Part shown: one piece after another, positions 26,853 to 34,783 of the stretch
Numbering within the stretch: position 1 is the first letter of the stretch
Layout of the letters: each line of letters starts with the position of its first letter
From: AP-15 sp963790875
Lineage (GTDB): Bacteria > Pseudomonadota > Alphaproteobacteria > ATCC43930 > CGMCC-115725
DNA length: 64,000 nt
Assembly: GCA_963790875.1 (NCBI GenBank)
Contig: CAWBQT010000016.1
Location: 434,001 to 498,000 of the forward strand
Direction of reading: 5' to 3'
Translations under genes and position numbers: made by a program
The notes under the pieces: model-generated
Told to the model about the DNA's origin: nothing
Seen by the model: only the letters and a program-made list of their open reading frames with translations
The model's database searches: none

Positions 26853-27491
26853 CTACACCGCCGGCGCGTGGCCGACCACGGCGAAGAGCGGGTCGCTCTC
26901 GTCCTCGATCCATTCCCGCAAGCGATGCGTCTCGATGCCGGCGAAGCCGGCATGGCGCAAATAATCCTCGACGAGCCCGGCATGGCCCGCGTCGTCGAGC
27001 GCCCGCCAGATCGCCACCGCCTTCGTCCAGAAGCACCGGTTCGAAAAGGAAATGACAATCGGCGCCTGCGGCCGCAACACCCGGCGCACCTCGCGCAGGA
27101 CTGGAACAGGCTGCTCCAGGTATTGGATCGAGACGCAGATCGTCGCCGCGTCGAGGCTCGCCGCGGCCAGCGGCAAATCGACGGCGCGGTTCAAATTCTG
27201 GACGAACCAGCGGTCGAGCCGCGGGTTCGCCGCCAGCTCCTCGGCATTCATGCCGTGCCCGATCACCTCGGCATAGCCGATTTCGGGCGGCAGATGGCTG
27301 ACCCAGCTGCTCATCAGATCGAGCAGCTCGCCGCCCGCCGGCAGCATGCGGCGATAGAAGCCGGTCAAGGCGGCGATGGCGCCGTCGTCGATATGGGTGA
27401 CGAGCCGTGCCGGTTCGTAGAACAATTCGTCCGGTTCGGCGTCGAGTTTGGCAAAAGCGCCGGCCGGCAGGCCCGGCAATTCGTCTCGCAT
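26853..27491 (-). CDS. SAM-dependent methyltransferase-like protein
   Basis: The 212-residue protein contains a type-11 methyltransferase-like order: GGELLDLMSSWVSHLPPE (motif I region, unusually with LMSSW rather than a glycine loop), RAVDLPLAAASLDAATICVS, QYLEQPVPVLREVRRVLRP and VISFSNRCFWTKAVAIW. The weak motif I means that SAM binding is not assured, but the D-A-A-T-I-C-V-S-I-Q-Y-L-E-Q-P block is typical of this family. It is the first gene of a two-gene leftward unit with an LLM oxidoreductase. The substrate is unknown. Confidence 0.68.
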   Translation of the reverse strand: MRDELPGLPAGAFAKLDAEPDELFYEPARLVTHIDDGAIAALTGFYRRMLPAGGELLDLMSSWVSHLPPEIGYAEVIGHGMNAEELAANPRLDRWFVQNLNRAVDLPLAAASLDAATICVSIQYLEQPVPVLREVRRVLRPQAPIVISFSNRCFWTKAVAIWRALDDAGHAGLVEDYLRHAGFAGIETHRLREWIEDESDPLFAVVGHAPAV

Positions 27492-27633
27492 CGTGCCCGT
27501 CCTTCATCCCGTCCGCGCGTCGGGTCGTGGCGACCCGAATGACGCCGCGTTCGGCCCGGTGAACCGCCAGACCCTGTCGGCGATTGCCGCAAAGCCCGTA
27601 TTTCTTGTTGTATAGAATACCAGGAGGAGACCG

Positions 27634-27819
27634 ATGGCGGAAACGGCGCCGCCGACCCAATCGGGGCGCAGCACCGAGCGGCCGAATGTTATCGGGGCAT
27701 GTCGGCGGCGTCCTCGGCTATGGCCCCTACGGCGCGTCCGAGCCTGCGCTCCGCCCCTCGATCGGGTCGCAGGGATGCCCTCGCCGTCGGCGAATCCGCG
27801 AAGACGGGCTGGCGACTAA
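27634..27819 (+). CDS. Possible 61-residue small protein of unknown function
   Basis: An excellent ribosome-binding site (AGGAGG at 27622-27627) precedes ATG 27634 by six bases, and a TATAGAAT sequence lies just upstream. This is the main support. The protein (MAETAPPTQSGRSTERPNVIG, then Arg- and Pro-rich) has no recognisable domain. Its composition after residue 21 looks like out-of-frame sequence; a one-base shift there would give a Gly-rich continuation, so a frameshifted gene is also possible. Its end overlaps the convergent Gly-zipper lipoprotein gene by 4 bp. Confidence 0.25.
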   Translation: MAETAPPTQSGRSTERPNVIGACRRRPRLWPLRRVRACAPPLDRVAGMPSPSANPRRRAGD

Positions 27820-28082
27820 TACCGCGGCGCCGGTGGTGGTGGCGGCGGCGCCGGCGGCGTCGTGACCACCCCGGTAACCGCGCCGGCGACGGCACCGACC
27901 CCTGCGCCGATCGCGGCGCCTGTGCCGCCGCCGGCAATCGCGCCGATCGCCGCTCCCGAACCGGCGCCGATCATGCCGCCGGCAACCGCGCGCTGGGTCG
28001 GATCGTACGGATTGCTGCAGGCCGCCAAGCCAAGGGTCAGCACGACGGCGACGACACCCGACGCGATCATCCGTTGCATCAT
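27816..28082 (-). CDS. Glycine-zipper lipoprotein
   Basis: The 88-residue protein has a lipoprotein signal (IASGVVAVVLTLGLAAC, Cys at about residue 22). A glycine-zipper segment follows (GGMIGAGSGAAIGAIAGGGT, then GAAIGAGVGAVAGAVTGVV) and a Pro-rich end. Such YMGG-like proteins are small outer-membrane or periplasmic lipoproteins that may insert in membranes. GGGGGAGA lies just upstream of ATG 28082. It is divergent from the DUF364 gene across a 367-bp gap. Confidence 0.8.
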   Translation of the reverse strand: MMQRMIASGVVAVVLTLGLAACSNPYDPTQRAVAGGMIGAGSGAAIGAIAGGGTGAAIGAGVGAVAGAVTGVVTTPPAPPPPPPAPRY

Positions 28083-28449
28083 TCTCCCCCTTCACGCATC
28101 GCCACCCACTCGGCCGATTTCCCCCGAAAGCGACCGCGGCGATATATGGCGACAGCTTTACTACGCGCTCGTCGCGGGGCCCATCCCCGGCGCCGCCGAG
28201 CCCGATCGCGGCGCCACGATCGGCCCGCGGGCGCGTGTTCGGAGATGCACGTCGTCCGGCTGCGCGGCAGGACCGGTCGGGGAACCTCGCCCAGGAATCT
28301 TGCCGCTGGATCGCCCTCGACAAGGCCGCACGAATCACTCGTCACGCATCGCGGCTTTGGCCGTCATCGTTCCTCGACACCCCGAAAAGCGCTTGCGGCG
28401 GCCGCGCGCCGATCTATCCTGACGGATATCGCGGACGCCGGCAGGAATC
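28083..28449. other. Divergent intergenic region, nothing recognised
   Basis: These 367 bp lie between the leftward glycine-zipper gene and the rightward DUF364 gene. They should hold both promoters, but I see no convincing gene, repeat or hairpin. The open frames across it have the composition of out-of-frame GC-rich DNA. Confidence 0.35.
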
Positions 28450-29325
28450 ATGGACCAATCGACGGAAACCTCGGGCCGCCCGATCCTCGGCGAAACGATC
28501 GCGGCGATAGGCGACATCCTCGGTCGTGACCTCGACCGGATCGCGGTCGAGCGGGTCGTCGTCGGGTTGTTCTTTACCGGGGTCAAGCTCGACAACGGCG
28601 TCGCCGGCGCCTGCGCGACGCCGCTTAAGACGATCCCGGAGGCGGTGTGCTGCCCGAGTTCGGCGATGGCGATGCCGTTTTCCGGCAAGCTGCGCGGCCG
28701 CCCGGCCGGCGAACTGGCGCGCGAGGCGCTGCATGGCGAGAGTATCCGCCGCGCCGTCGGCATCGCCACGGTCAATGCGCTCGCCGAGTGCTGTTGGCGC
28801 CGCCGGCCGCATCCCGGCGTTGCGCTGCGCGCCGGCGTCGACGCTTTCGACGCCGCCGAAATCCGTCCGGGCGACAAGGTCGTCGTGGTCGGCGCCTTCG
28901 TGCCGTTCCTCAAGGAACTGAAGCGGCGCCGGCAATCCTTTCTGGTGCTCGAGCAGGATCCGGCGACGTTGAAGGCCGAGGAGCTGCCGTTCTTTCGCCC
29001 GGCTGCAGAGGCGGCGGAAGTCGTGCCGCAGGCCGATGTCGTGCTGATCACCGGCTCGACCCTGGTCAATGCGACGTTGGAGGATCTGCTGGCGCTCGCC
29101 CGGCCCGAGGCGCGCGTCGCGGTCGTCGGACCGACGGTCGGCATGCTGCCGGACGCCTTTCTCGCGCGCGGCGCCGACGTGCTCGGCTGCGTCCGGATCA
29201 ACGAACCGGACCCCTTCCTCGACCTCATGGCCGAGGGCGGATCCGGATATCATTTCTTTGGCCGATCGGCGGAAAAGATCGTCCTCTCCCGGCTCCCCGC
29301 CGGGTTCGACGCGAAAGCCGCCTGA
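28450..29325 (+). CDS. DUF364/DUF4213 Rossmann-like protein (putative heavy-metal chelation family)
   Basis: The 291-residue protein shows the DUF4213 N-terminal domain (IAVERVVVGLFFTGVKLDNG with AMPFSGKLRGRPAGELA) and the DUF364 Rossmann-like C-terminal domain. The latter has GDKVVVVGAFVPFLKEL, FLVLEQDPATLKAEELPFF, VLITGSTLVNATLEDLLALA and VAVVGPTVGMLPDAFLARGA. Family members occur near metal and molybdenum genes and have been proposed to bind metal, though the function is unproven. It faces a ModE-like regulator gene only 25 bp away, which fits a molybdenum or related metal link. Confidence 0.82.
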   Translation: MDQSTETSGRPILGETIAAIGDILGRDLDRIAVERVVVGLFFTGVKLDNGVAGACATPLKTIPEAVCCPSSAMAMPFSGKLRGRPAGELAREALHGESIRRAVGIATVNALAECCWRRRPHPGVALRAGVDAFDAAEIRPGDKVVVVGAFVPFLKELKRRRQSFLVLEQDPATLKAEELPFFRPAAEAAEVVPQADVVLITGSTLVNATLEDLLALARPEARVAVVGPTVGMLPDAFLARGADVLGCVRINEPDPFLDLMAEGGSGYHFFGRSAEKIVLSRLPAGFDAKAA

Positions 29326-29350
29326 TCCGGCCGGCGCCGACTGCGTCCGG

Positions 29351-29752
29351 CTAGCCGACGCTCAGCGCCGGCCGGTGGTCCTTCCTTCGGGTGGGGCCGG
29401 AAGCGGTCGCGCCGGGCTCGGCGAGGGCCTGAGCCAGCGCCTCGATATGGGCCGCACCGGCGGCATGCGCCGCCGCCTCGACGGCGCGGTAATGGCGCAC
29501 GACGGCACAGCCGGACGGAGTCAGCGCCGCGCCGCCGCCATGCGCGCCGCCGGCATGCGAGGCAACGAGCGGCTCGCGAAAGCAGCGGTTCAGCGCATCG
29601 ACCAGGAGCCAGGCGCGCCGGTAGGACATCCCCATCCGCCGCCCGGCGGCAGAAATCGAGCCGAGCGCATCGATCAGCTCCAGGAGCTTGATCTTGCCGG
29701 GGCCGATCGCCCGCTCGTCGTCGAAATCGATCCGCAAGGTGAGCCGTGGCAT
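29351..29752 (-). CDS. ModE-like winged-helix regulator (no molybdate-binding domain)
   Basis: The 133-residue protein matches the N-terminal DNA-binding domain of ModE: IKLLELIDALGSISAAGRRM, SYRRAWLLVDALNRCF, and the wing with GGAALTPSG. The C-terminal molybdate-binding (MOP) domains of full-length ModE (about 260 residues) are absent. It belongs to the short ModE-N group (COG2005), which often regulates molybdenum- or metal-linked operons. It is convergent with the DUF364 gene. Confidence 0.82.
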   Translation of the reverse strand: MPRLTLRIDFDDERAIGPGKIKLLELIDALGSISAAGRRMGMSYRRAWLLVDALNRCFREPLVASHAGGAHGGGAALTPSGCAVVRHYRAVEAAAHAAGAAHIEALAQALAEPGATASGPTRRKDHRPALSVG

Positions 29753-29888
29753 GGCGTGACCCGGCGCTCAGTTGGGCCGACGGCGGTCTCGCGCGGCAAC
29801 CGCCGCCGCGTCCCGCCCCTGCCGTCTTGATCCAAACCGCCGCGCGGTTCAAGCATTCTTCGATTTTCCAACTGAGCCGGCCGCCTGG

Positions 29889-31559
29889 TTATGCCTCGCC
29901 GTAATGCACCCGGCGAAAGTTGCGCGACGGGATCAGATCGTCGATATGGACGTCCCAGAGGGAGCTGCCCGCTTCGCGCTGGTGCTGGCGGAACAGGCCC
30001 TCGAAGCGGCCCATCTCGGTGACGGTGGCGGCGTTGAGACCAAAGCCGCGGGCGATCGCGGCGATGTCGCCGCGGCCGTGAATCGCGTGCGCGGGGTTCA
30101 CGCCATAGGCGCGGAATTTGTGCGATTCGGCGCCGTAGCCGCCGTCGTTCAGGATGCAGATCAGGAGCTTGAGGCCGTGGCGGCGCACCGTCTCCAATTC
30201 TTGAATGTGCTGATAGAGACTGCCGTCGCCGTCGATCAGCATGACCTTGTCGTGGCCGCGCGCGACCGACACGCCGATCGCCGCCGACAGACCCGAGCCG
30301 ATCGCGCCGAAATCGAGCGGGGTGTGATATTTGCCGGCCGGCCGGCCCTGCAAATGCGTCATCGCGAAGCTGAAACAATGGCCGCCGGCGACGATGATGT
30401 CCCAATCCTTTGGCACGACGGCGTCGACTTCGCGCACCACCGGCCGCGGGTCGAGGGTTCCCGGCGTCACCGCGTATTCCTTGGGATCCGGCCGTTCGGC
30501 CGCGGCGGCGATCCTCGCTGCGACGGCGTTGCTGCGCCAGCCCGGCCGGCGAATGCCGCGCTCGCGCAGGCGGCGGGCGATGGCTTCGGCGGTGGCTCGG
30601 GCATCGGCACGGATATGCAGATCGGCGGTCTTGACCCCTTGCCACAGCCCGCGCGGATTGATGTCGATCTGCACGGTCTTGGCGTTCGGATAGAGATAAC
30701 CGCCCTCGGTCGTGTAATGGCCGAGCGCAGCGCCGGCGCCGATCACGAGGTCGCTCTCGGCAAAGAATTCCCGGCCGAGATCGGTGGCGAACGTGCCGGC
30801 GACGTCGAGGGCGAACGGGTTGCCGTCAAACAGACCCTTGCCGAGCAGGGTCGTCGCCAGCAACGCGCCGCTCTCCTCGGCGAGGCTCTCGAGCGCCTGG
30901 CGCGCGCCCGACCAGGCGGCACCGCGGCCGCCGATGACGACCGGCCGCTCGGCCGCGGCGATCAGCGACGCGACCTCGTCGACGAGTGCCGGGTCGGGCG
31001 GGACGATCTGTGCGCGCGGCAGCAGATCGGTCGACGGGGTATAGTCGGGGAGATACGGAAAGGCCTCCTTCTGCAGGTCGAGCGGCACGCTCAGCACGAC
31101 CGGGCGGCGCTCGGCGCGGGCGACGTAAAACGCCTCGCGCACGCAGTCGAGCGCCCGGTCGATCGTCCGGATCGCGACGTGATGCGCGCCGGTCGCCAGC
31201 GCCAATGGCGCCTGGTCGATCTGCTGCATGTACCACGAAGCGTTGATCGGGGAATCGCCGGAAAAAACAACGACCGGCGCATTGCCGCGCGCGGCCATCG
31301 TCAGCGCCGTCATGATCTGCGTGAAGCCCGGGCCGCAGGTGACCGAGGCGACGCCGACTTTGCCCGATGCGCGCGCGTAACCGTCGGCCATTGCGACCGC
31401 GCAATGCTCGTGCCGGGCATGGATCAGCCGTGCGTGTTGATTGTCGGCCATTGCCGCCGACCAGTACATGTTGGCGTCGCCCATCAGCGTGAACAACGTG
31501 TCGACGCCCTCGGCGGCAAAGGCTTGCGCCAGGATGTCGGAGACCTGGTTGTCGCTCAT
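29889..31559 (-). CDS. Thiamine-diphosphate-dependent enzyme, acetolactate-synthase-like
   Basis: The 556-residue protein has the three-domain ThDP architecture. The Pyr domain carries the activating Glu in HARHEHCAVAMADGYARASG and CGPGFTQIMTALTMA. The middle domain has ERPVVIGGRGAAWSGAR. The PP domain holds DFGAIGSGLSAAIG and the metal motif LIDGDGSLYQHIQELET followed by LNDGGYG. It is one of the uncharacterised ILV-like enzymes; candidate reactions are decarboxylation or carboligation of a 2-keto acid. Its ATG overlaps the stop of the CoxG-like gene (ATGA), so the two are translationally coupled. Confidence 0.85.
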   Translation of the reverse strand: MSDNQVSDILAQAFAAEGVDTLFTLMGDANMYWSAAMADNQHARLIHARHEHCAVAMADGYARASGKVGVASVTCGPGFTQIMTALTMAARGNAPVVVFSGDSPINASWYMQQIDQAPLALATGAHHVAIRTIDRALDCVREAFYVARAERRPVVLSVPLDLQKEAFPYLPDYTPSTDLLPRAQIVPPDPALVDEVASLIAAAERPVVIGGRGAAWSGARQALESLAEESGALLATTLLGKGLFDGNPFALDVAGTFATDLGREFFAESDLVIGAGAALGHYTTEGGYLYPNAKTVQIDINPRGLWQGVKTADLHIRADARATAEAIARRLRERGIRRPGWRSNAVAARIAAAAERPDPKEYAVTPGTLDPRPVVREVDAVVPKDWDIIVAGGHCFSFAMTHLQGRPAGKYHTPLDFGAIGSGLSAAIGVSVARGHDKVMLIDGDGSLYQHIQELETVRRHGLKLLICILNDGGYGAESHKFRAYGVNPAHAIHGRGDIAAIARGFGLNAATVTEMGRFEGLFRQHQREAGSSLWDVHIDDLIPSRNFRRVHYGEA

Positions 31560-32176
31560 CCGGTTTTTCCTTTGATAAAGAAGAGCTGTCTGAGCCAAGC
31601 GAGAAAGGCGCGCCACAGCAGCGCCCCGCCGCGCAGTTCGCTGGCGGCGAGCCGGGCGGCTCCGGGCGGCGCGTCGCGTTCGTCGGCGATCGCCGGAGTC
31701 TCGGGCGCCGGAACGATCCCCGTCGCCGGCGCCGGGTGCTGTTCCGCGAGCCGCGCCATATTGCCGGCGAACTCCGCCAACAGCGCTCGGGCAAGATGGA
31801 CCCCGCCGGCATTGGCGAAGGTCTCGAGCGGCCCGGTGACGTTGAAATTGCCTTCGACCTTGAGCAGCGTCGCCACGGCGCCGCTCGCCGTCACCACGCC
31901 CGAAGCCAGCGCCCGCGAGGCGCCGCGGCCATCGATGCCGCGCCCCTCGATCGTGCAGCGCCGCGCTTCATCGTCATAGGCAAGCTTTGCCTCGCCGCGG
32001 AAGATCGCGACGGTCGGCCCGAACTTGACTCGGATCGTCCCGTTATAGGCGCCCCCCTCGGCGGCGGTCAGCGTCGCCCCGGGGATGCAGGAGGCGACCA
32101 ATTCCGGGTCGCGCAACAGCGGCCACAGCGCCGCGGGCGGGGAGGGGATCGAGACTTCTTCGCGGATCGAGATCAT
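31556..32176 (-). CDS. CoxG-like SRPBCC-fold protein
   Basis: The 206-residue protein has the CoxG (carbon monoxide dehydrogenase subunit G) start ISIREEVSIPSPPAALWPLL and RDPELVASCIPGATLTA, followed by VKFGPTVAIFRGEAKLAYDD and the tail helix ANAGGVHLARALLAEFAGNM. A linker and a hydrophobic-basic C-terminus (LLWRAFLAWLRQLFFIKGK) could associate with the membrane, as reported for CoxG. No CO dehydrogenase subunits are adjacent; instead it is coupled to a ThDP enzyme. The role here is unknown. Confidence 0.82.
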   Translation of the reverse strand: MISIREEVSIPSPPAALWPLLRDPELVASCIPGATLTAAEGGAYNGTIRVKFGPTVAIFRGEAKLAYDDEARRCTIEGRGIDGRGASRALASGVVTASGAVATLLKVEGNFNVTGPLETFANAGGVHLARALLAEFAGNMARLAEQHPAPATGIVPAPETPAIADERDAPPGAARLAASELRGGALLWRAFLAWLRQLFFIKGKTG

Positions 32177-32320
32177 GCCGAAAGGCTAGCGGCAACCGGC
32201 CGAGCTTGTCGACAACCGTCGGTTACGCTCCTCACCCTCCCGGCTCGTGGCTCCGGGATTCACACAATTTCTAACGCTTGACGAATGGGTTACGAGGCCG
32301 AAACCCGTCGCGTTTGCAAG

Positions 32321-32572
32321 CCCGCCCCCTTGATGGGCTCATCTTTACCCATAAGTCTGCGTTGCACAGTCGGCGTGCCGCTTCCGGAGTGCCTGTCGCC
32401 CTAAAGAAGGCTCCAATTTCTCCCGTCATACCGGCGAAAGCCGGTATCCAGGGCAGAAATAGGTCCCGGCGTTCGCCGGGACGACGTGAAAAAGAGCTTG
32501 GCCACGGCCGTGATAGATACAAACGACTGTGTCCTGAGACACTTGTGGCAATGATCAGCTTGATGGGGGAGG
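32321..32572. repeat. MITE-like element with inverted arms, interrupted at its right end by an IS
   Basis: The left arm (32321-32372) and right arm (32524-32572) are imperfect inverted copies of each other sharing ACACAGTCG, ACAAGTG and the (C/G)-run ends; a third single arm lies at 25451-25500. Between them are two REP palindromes: ATACCGGC-gaaa-GCCGGTAT (32428-32447) and CCCGGC-gttc-GCCGGG (32465-32480). The right arm ends in TGATGGGGGAGG, where the IS110-type element begins. Confidence 0.55.
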
Positions 32573-32641
32573 ACCCCCCACCAATGATCAAGCGAAAAAT
32601 GCGGGACGATAACCCCGCAGAGGGGCGGGCGCTGAAGGTCC

Positions 32642-32667
32642 AGACCGGGTCGATGCCTGACCGGTCT
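32642..32667 (-). repeat. Hairpin in the 3' non-coding end of IS copy 1
   Basis: AGACCGG (32642-32648) and CCGGTCT (32661-32667) form a 7-bp stem with a 12-base loop. A second, longer inverted repeat in the same end starts with GTCAAGGA and closes with TCCTTGAC about 60 bp later. These stems lie in the non-coding DNA 3' of the transposase, where IS1111-type elements encode their guide RNA. A matching copy exists in IS copy 2. Confidence 0.4.
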
Positions 32668-32974
32668 TTGGGCCGGCAAGGCCGTGAGGAAGCAACCGTT
32701 ACGAGCCTTGGGAAACGTGACGTAACGATTGCCAATAGGAGCCGCGAGATCCCCGCGCCAGGCTGCGGCAGCGCAGTGTCTCGGAGCGATCGTCCCGCGC
32801 CCGGAGGATAGCACCGTGCTCGCTCTGTCAAGGACGCTGCGCGCCGGCTTTGCCGGTGCCGCCGCTGCGCCGGCGGCATCCTTGACTGCCGCTGCGCGCG
32901 GTGCTCTGCCGGTCGGCGGGTCGGGACGAAGGGATGGTGCGGTTCGATCGAACAAAGGGATGCCAGCGGGAGGC

Positions 32975-34285
32975 TCATGCGGCGGCAGCCTGCGGCGGCT
33001 TGTAGTCGGGGTCGAACAGGGTTTGCCGTTCGAGCAGGGTGCAAGCCACCGACAGCAGGCGGTCGGCGACCGTGCGCAGGGCGCGGCCGTGGCTATGGCC
33101 ACGAGCGCGCAGCGCGGCATAGCGATCGCGGCTCGGCGCGTCGTGCTGGGTAGCCACGCGCGCCCAATGATAGAGCGCATTATCCAGCCGCTTGTTGCAG
33201 GCGTAGCGGCGCACCACGATGCAGCTCTTACCGCTGCGTCGGGTCACCGGCGCGACCCCGGACAGCAGGCGCAAGGCATGGTAATCTCGTCGCTGCAGAG
33301 GCTGCCAGGCCTCGTGGGCCTTCAGCCCACGGGCTTGACCCGTGGGGAGCAGCGTGGCGAGGGTGATCCTTCCGAGCCCTGGCATGGATCGCAGGATCAC
33401 CACGTCGCGCTGCTCGCAACGCTGCCCCGGCGCGTTCTCCTCGCCGCCTTCCGCCGGTGCCGTCTCCGCGGGCGGGATGAGCTGGTCGCAGAGCTGGTCG
33501 AGCTTGCGGTGCGCGGCTTTGAGCTGCCGGTCGACCAAGCCGATGCGAGCGGCCACCACGTCGATATGGGCGGTTGCCGCGGCGACCACGCCGGGCGCCA
33601 CCGACAACGGCTTCTGGCGCAAGACCTGCAACACCTCGGCAGCCTGCAAACGGCGGATACGGTGGGCTTTGAGGAGCTGCTCGATTGTCGTCTGGCGCAG
33701 CCGGGCGGCCTTCGCCGGGCTTGGCGCCTGGCGCCACAACTCGAGAAACCACGCGGCCGCGAGATCGTCGGAAAGGGCCAGCATCTGCGGGTAATAACGC
33801 CACAGTTGCTCGCGCACACGGTTGGCCAGACGACTGCGTTCGCGCTGCAGATCCTCGGTCATGCGCGACCATTCGCGCAACTCGACAATCACCGGGTCGT
33901 CGACCGACAAGCGCCGGAAGGCGTGGCGATCGGTGCGCAAGCTGTCGGCCGCGACTTGGGCGTCCCGCCGATCGTCCTTGGCGCCGGCGACGGTGAAGCG
34001 GTCGCGGAACCGGTCGAGCTGCTTGGGGTTGATCGCGTAGACCGGGAAACCGCGTTCGAGCAGCGTTTCGACGATCGGCCCGTGCGGCACTTCGATCGCC
34101 ACCGCGATCGCCGCCGGTTCGGCGCCGGTCATCGACAACAACCAGGCGCAGAGCTCCGCCAGCCCGGCGCCGTCATGGTCAAACGCTCGCTCACCGACAA
34201 TCTTGCCGCCGGCATCGATCAGGCAGGCTTGATGCGTCTTGCTCGCCCAGTCGATGCCGACAAACCACTCAATCTCTTCCATCAT
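32975..34285 (-). CDS. IS110-family transposase, copy 1
   Basis: The 436-residue DEDD-type recombinase starts FVGIDWASKTHQACLIDAGG (first catalytic Asp) and continues with IAVAIEVPHGPIVETLLERG (Glu) and AKDDRRDAQVAADSL (Asp pair), giving the RuvC-like N-terminal domain. The C-terminal Transposase_20 domain holds SMPGLGRITLATLLPTG and the Ser region in PVTRRSGKSCIVV. ATG 34285 is preferred because AGGAGG precedes it at good spacing and family proteins start here; the frame is open further upstream. The gene is intact. It differs from copy 2 at very few residues (for example ELCAW versus ALCAW). Confidence 0.93.
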   Translation of the reverse strand: MMEEIEWFVGIDWASKTHQACLIDAGGKIVGERAFDHDGAGLAELCAWLLSMTGAEPAAIAVAIEVPHGPIVETLLERGFPVYAINPKQLDRFRDRFTVAGAKDDRRDAQVAADSLRTDRHAFRRLSVDDPVIVELREWSRMTEDLQRERSRLANRVREQLWRYYPQMLALSDDLAAAWFLELWRQAPSPAKAARLRQTTIEQLLKAHRIRRLQAAEVLQVLRQKPLSVAPGVVAAATAHIDVVAARIGLVDRQLKAAHRKLDQLCDQLIPPAETAPAEGGEENAPGQRCEQRDVVILRSMPGLGRITLATLLPTGQARGLKAHEAWQPLQRRDYHALRLLSGVAPVTRRSGKSCIVVRRYACNKRLDNALYHWARVATQHDAPSRDRYAALRARGHSHGRALRTVADRLLSVACTLLERQTLFDPDYKPPQAAAA

Positions 34286-34509
34286 GGTCACTCCCTCCTT
34301 GTGCAGCCGGACCACCGCGACGAACGTCAGTCCCTGTACTGGCGCTCGAAGCGCAACCTCCCACAGGACTTCCGTCGCGGCCAACCTGCCGGGGTGCGGG
34401 TCCTCCCCAGGTGCTCAAGTCACGGGGTGGGTTCGGCTACTCCCGGCGGGCTGGCCCGGTCCGGCCAGTCTGAAAGCAGACCGGTTCACGACCGCTTTAA
34501 GGGTACAGG
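34286..34509 (-). other. 5' non-coding end of IS copy 1 with a sequence complementary to the target
   Basis: This 224-bp region upstream of the transposase contains GGGTCCTCCCC (34398-34408). It is the exact reverse complement of GGGGAGGACCC, which spans the left junction (32566-32576: target plus first IS bases). A small stem GTCTG-aaag-CAGAC lies nearer the right end. In IS110-type elements a bridge RNA from such a region pairs with target and donor. Whether this region or the longer 3' end encodes the RNA is unknown. Confidence 0.4.
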
Positions 34510-34634
34510 TTTGGGTGGGGGTGAACGGCACCGCCCTCCATCGGGCAACGGAAGAGCGCAGACACGCCGCCGCCGGTCGCGCCGGGGGCTGCCGGCTTCC
34601 AGCTTGGCTTCCGGCCGCATCACCCCCACCCCGA

Positions 34635-34656
34635 CCCGCCCCATCGAGGGGGCGGG
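34635..34656. repeat. GC-rich hairpin in the intergenic repeat right of IS copy 1
   Basis: CCCGCCCC and GGGGGCGGG form an imperfect stem around ATCGA. The surrounding DNA (CACCCCCACCCCGACC) resembles the intergenic repeat also seen near 25871. It lies beyond the cupin gene stop and may be a transcription end. Confidence 0.35.
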
Positions 34657-34783
34657 GGCGTGTTGTCGCCGGGCGAATGGGGAAGGTCTCGACGACTTGG
34701 TGGCCGCGCGATCCGGAGAGGGCTCGGGTGTGTCGATCCGCAAATACCGCAGGCGCTACCGAAGGCTGGGTGCCCGGCCTTGG

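Larger units (their letters stand above)
32573..34509 (-). mobile_element. IS110-superfamily insertion sequence, copy 1
   Basis: This segment of about 1937 bp is repeated at 38931-40867 with no indels and only about eight differences that I could find by eye. It contains one transposase gene, about 400 bp of non-coding sequence on the 3' side and about 224 bp on the 5' side. The shared sequence ends sharply after GGTACAGG on the right. The preceding GGGGGAGG is present at both sites but belongs to the target, as shown by an uninterrupted copy of the target at 25871-25896. No target duplication longer than AGG is seen, as expected for this superfamily. Confidence 0.88.

Noticed and set aside
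29772..31979. A 735-codon plus-strand open frame
   Set aside because: It is antisense to the ThDP enzyme and CoxG-like genes, which both have clear family motifs; this frame has none.
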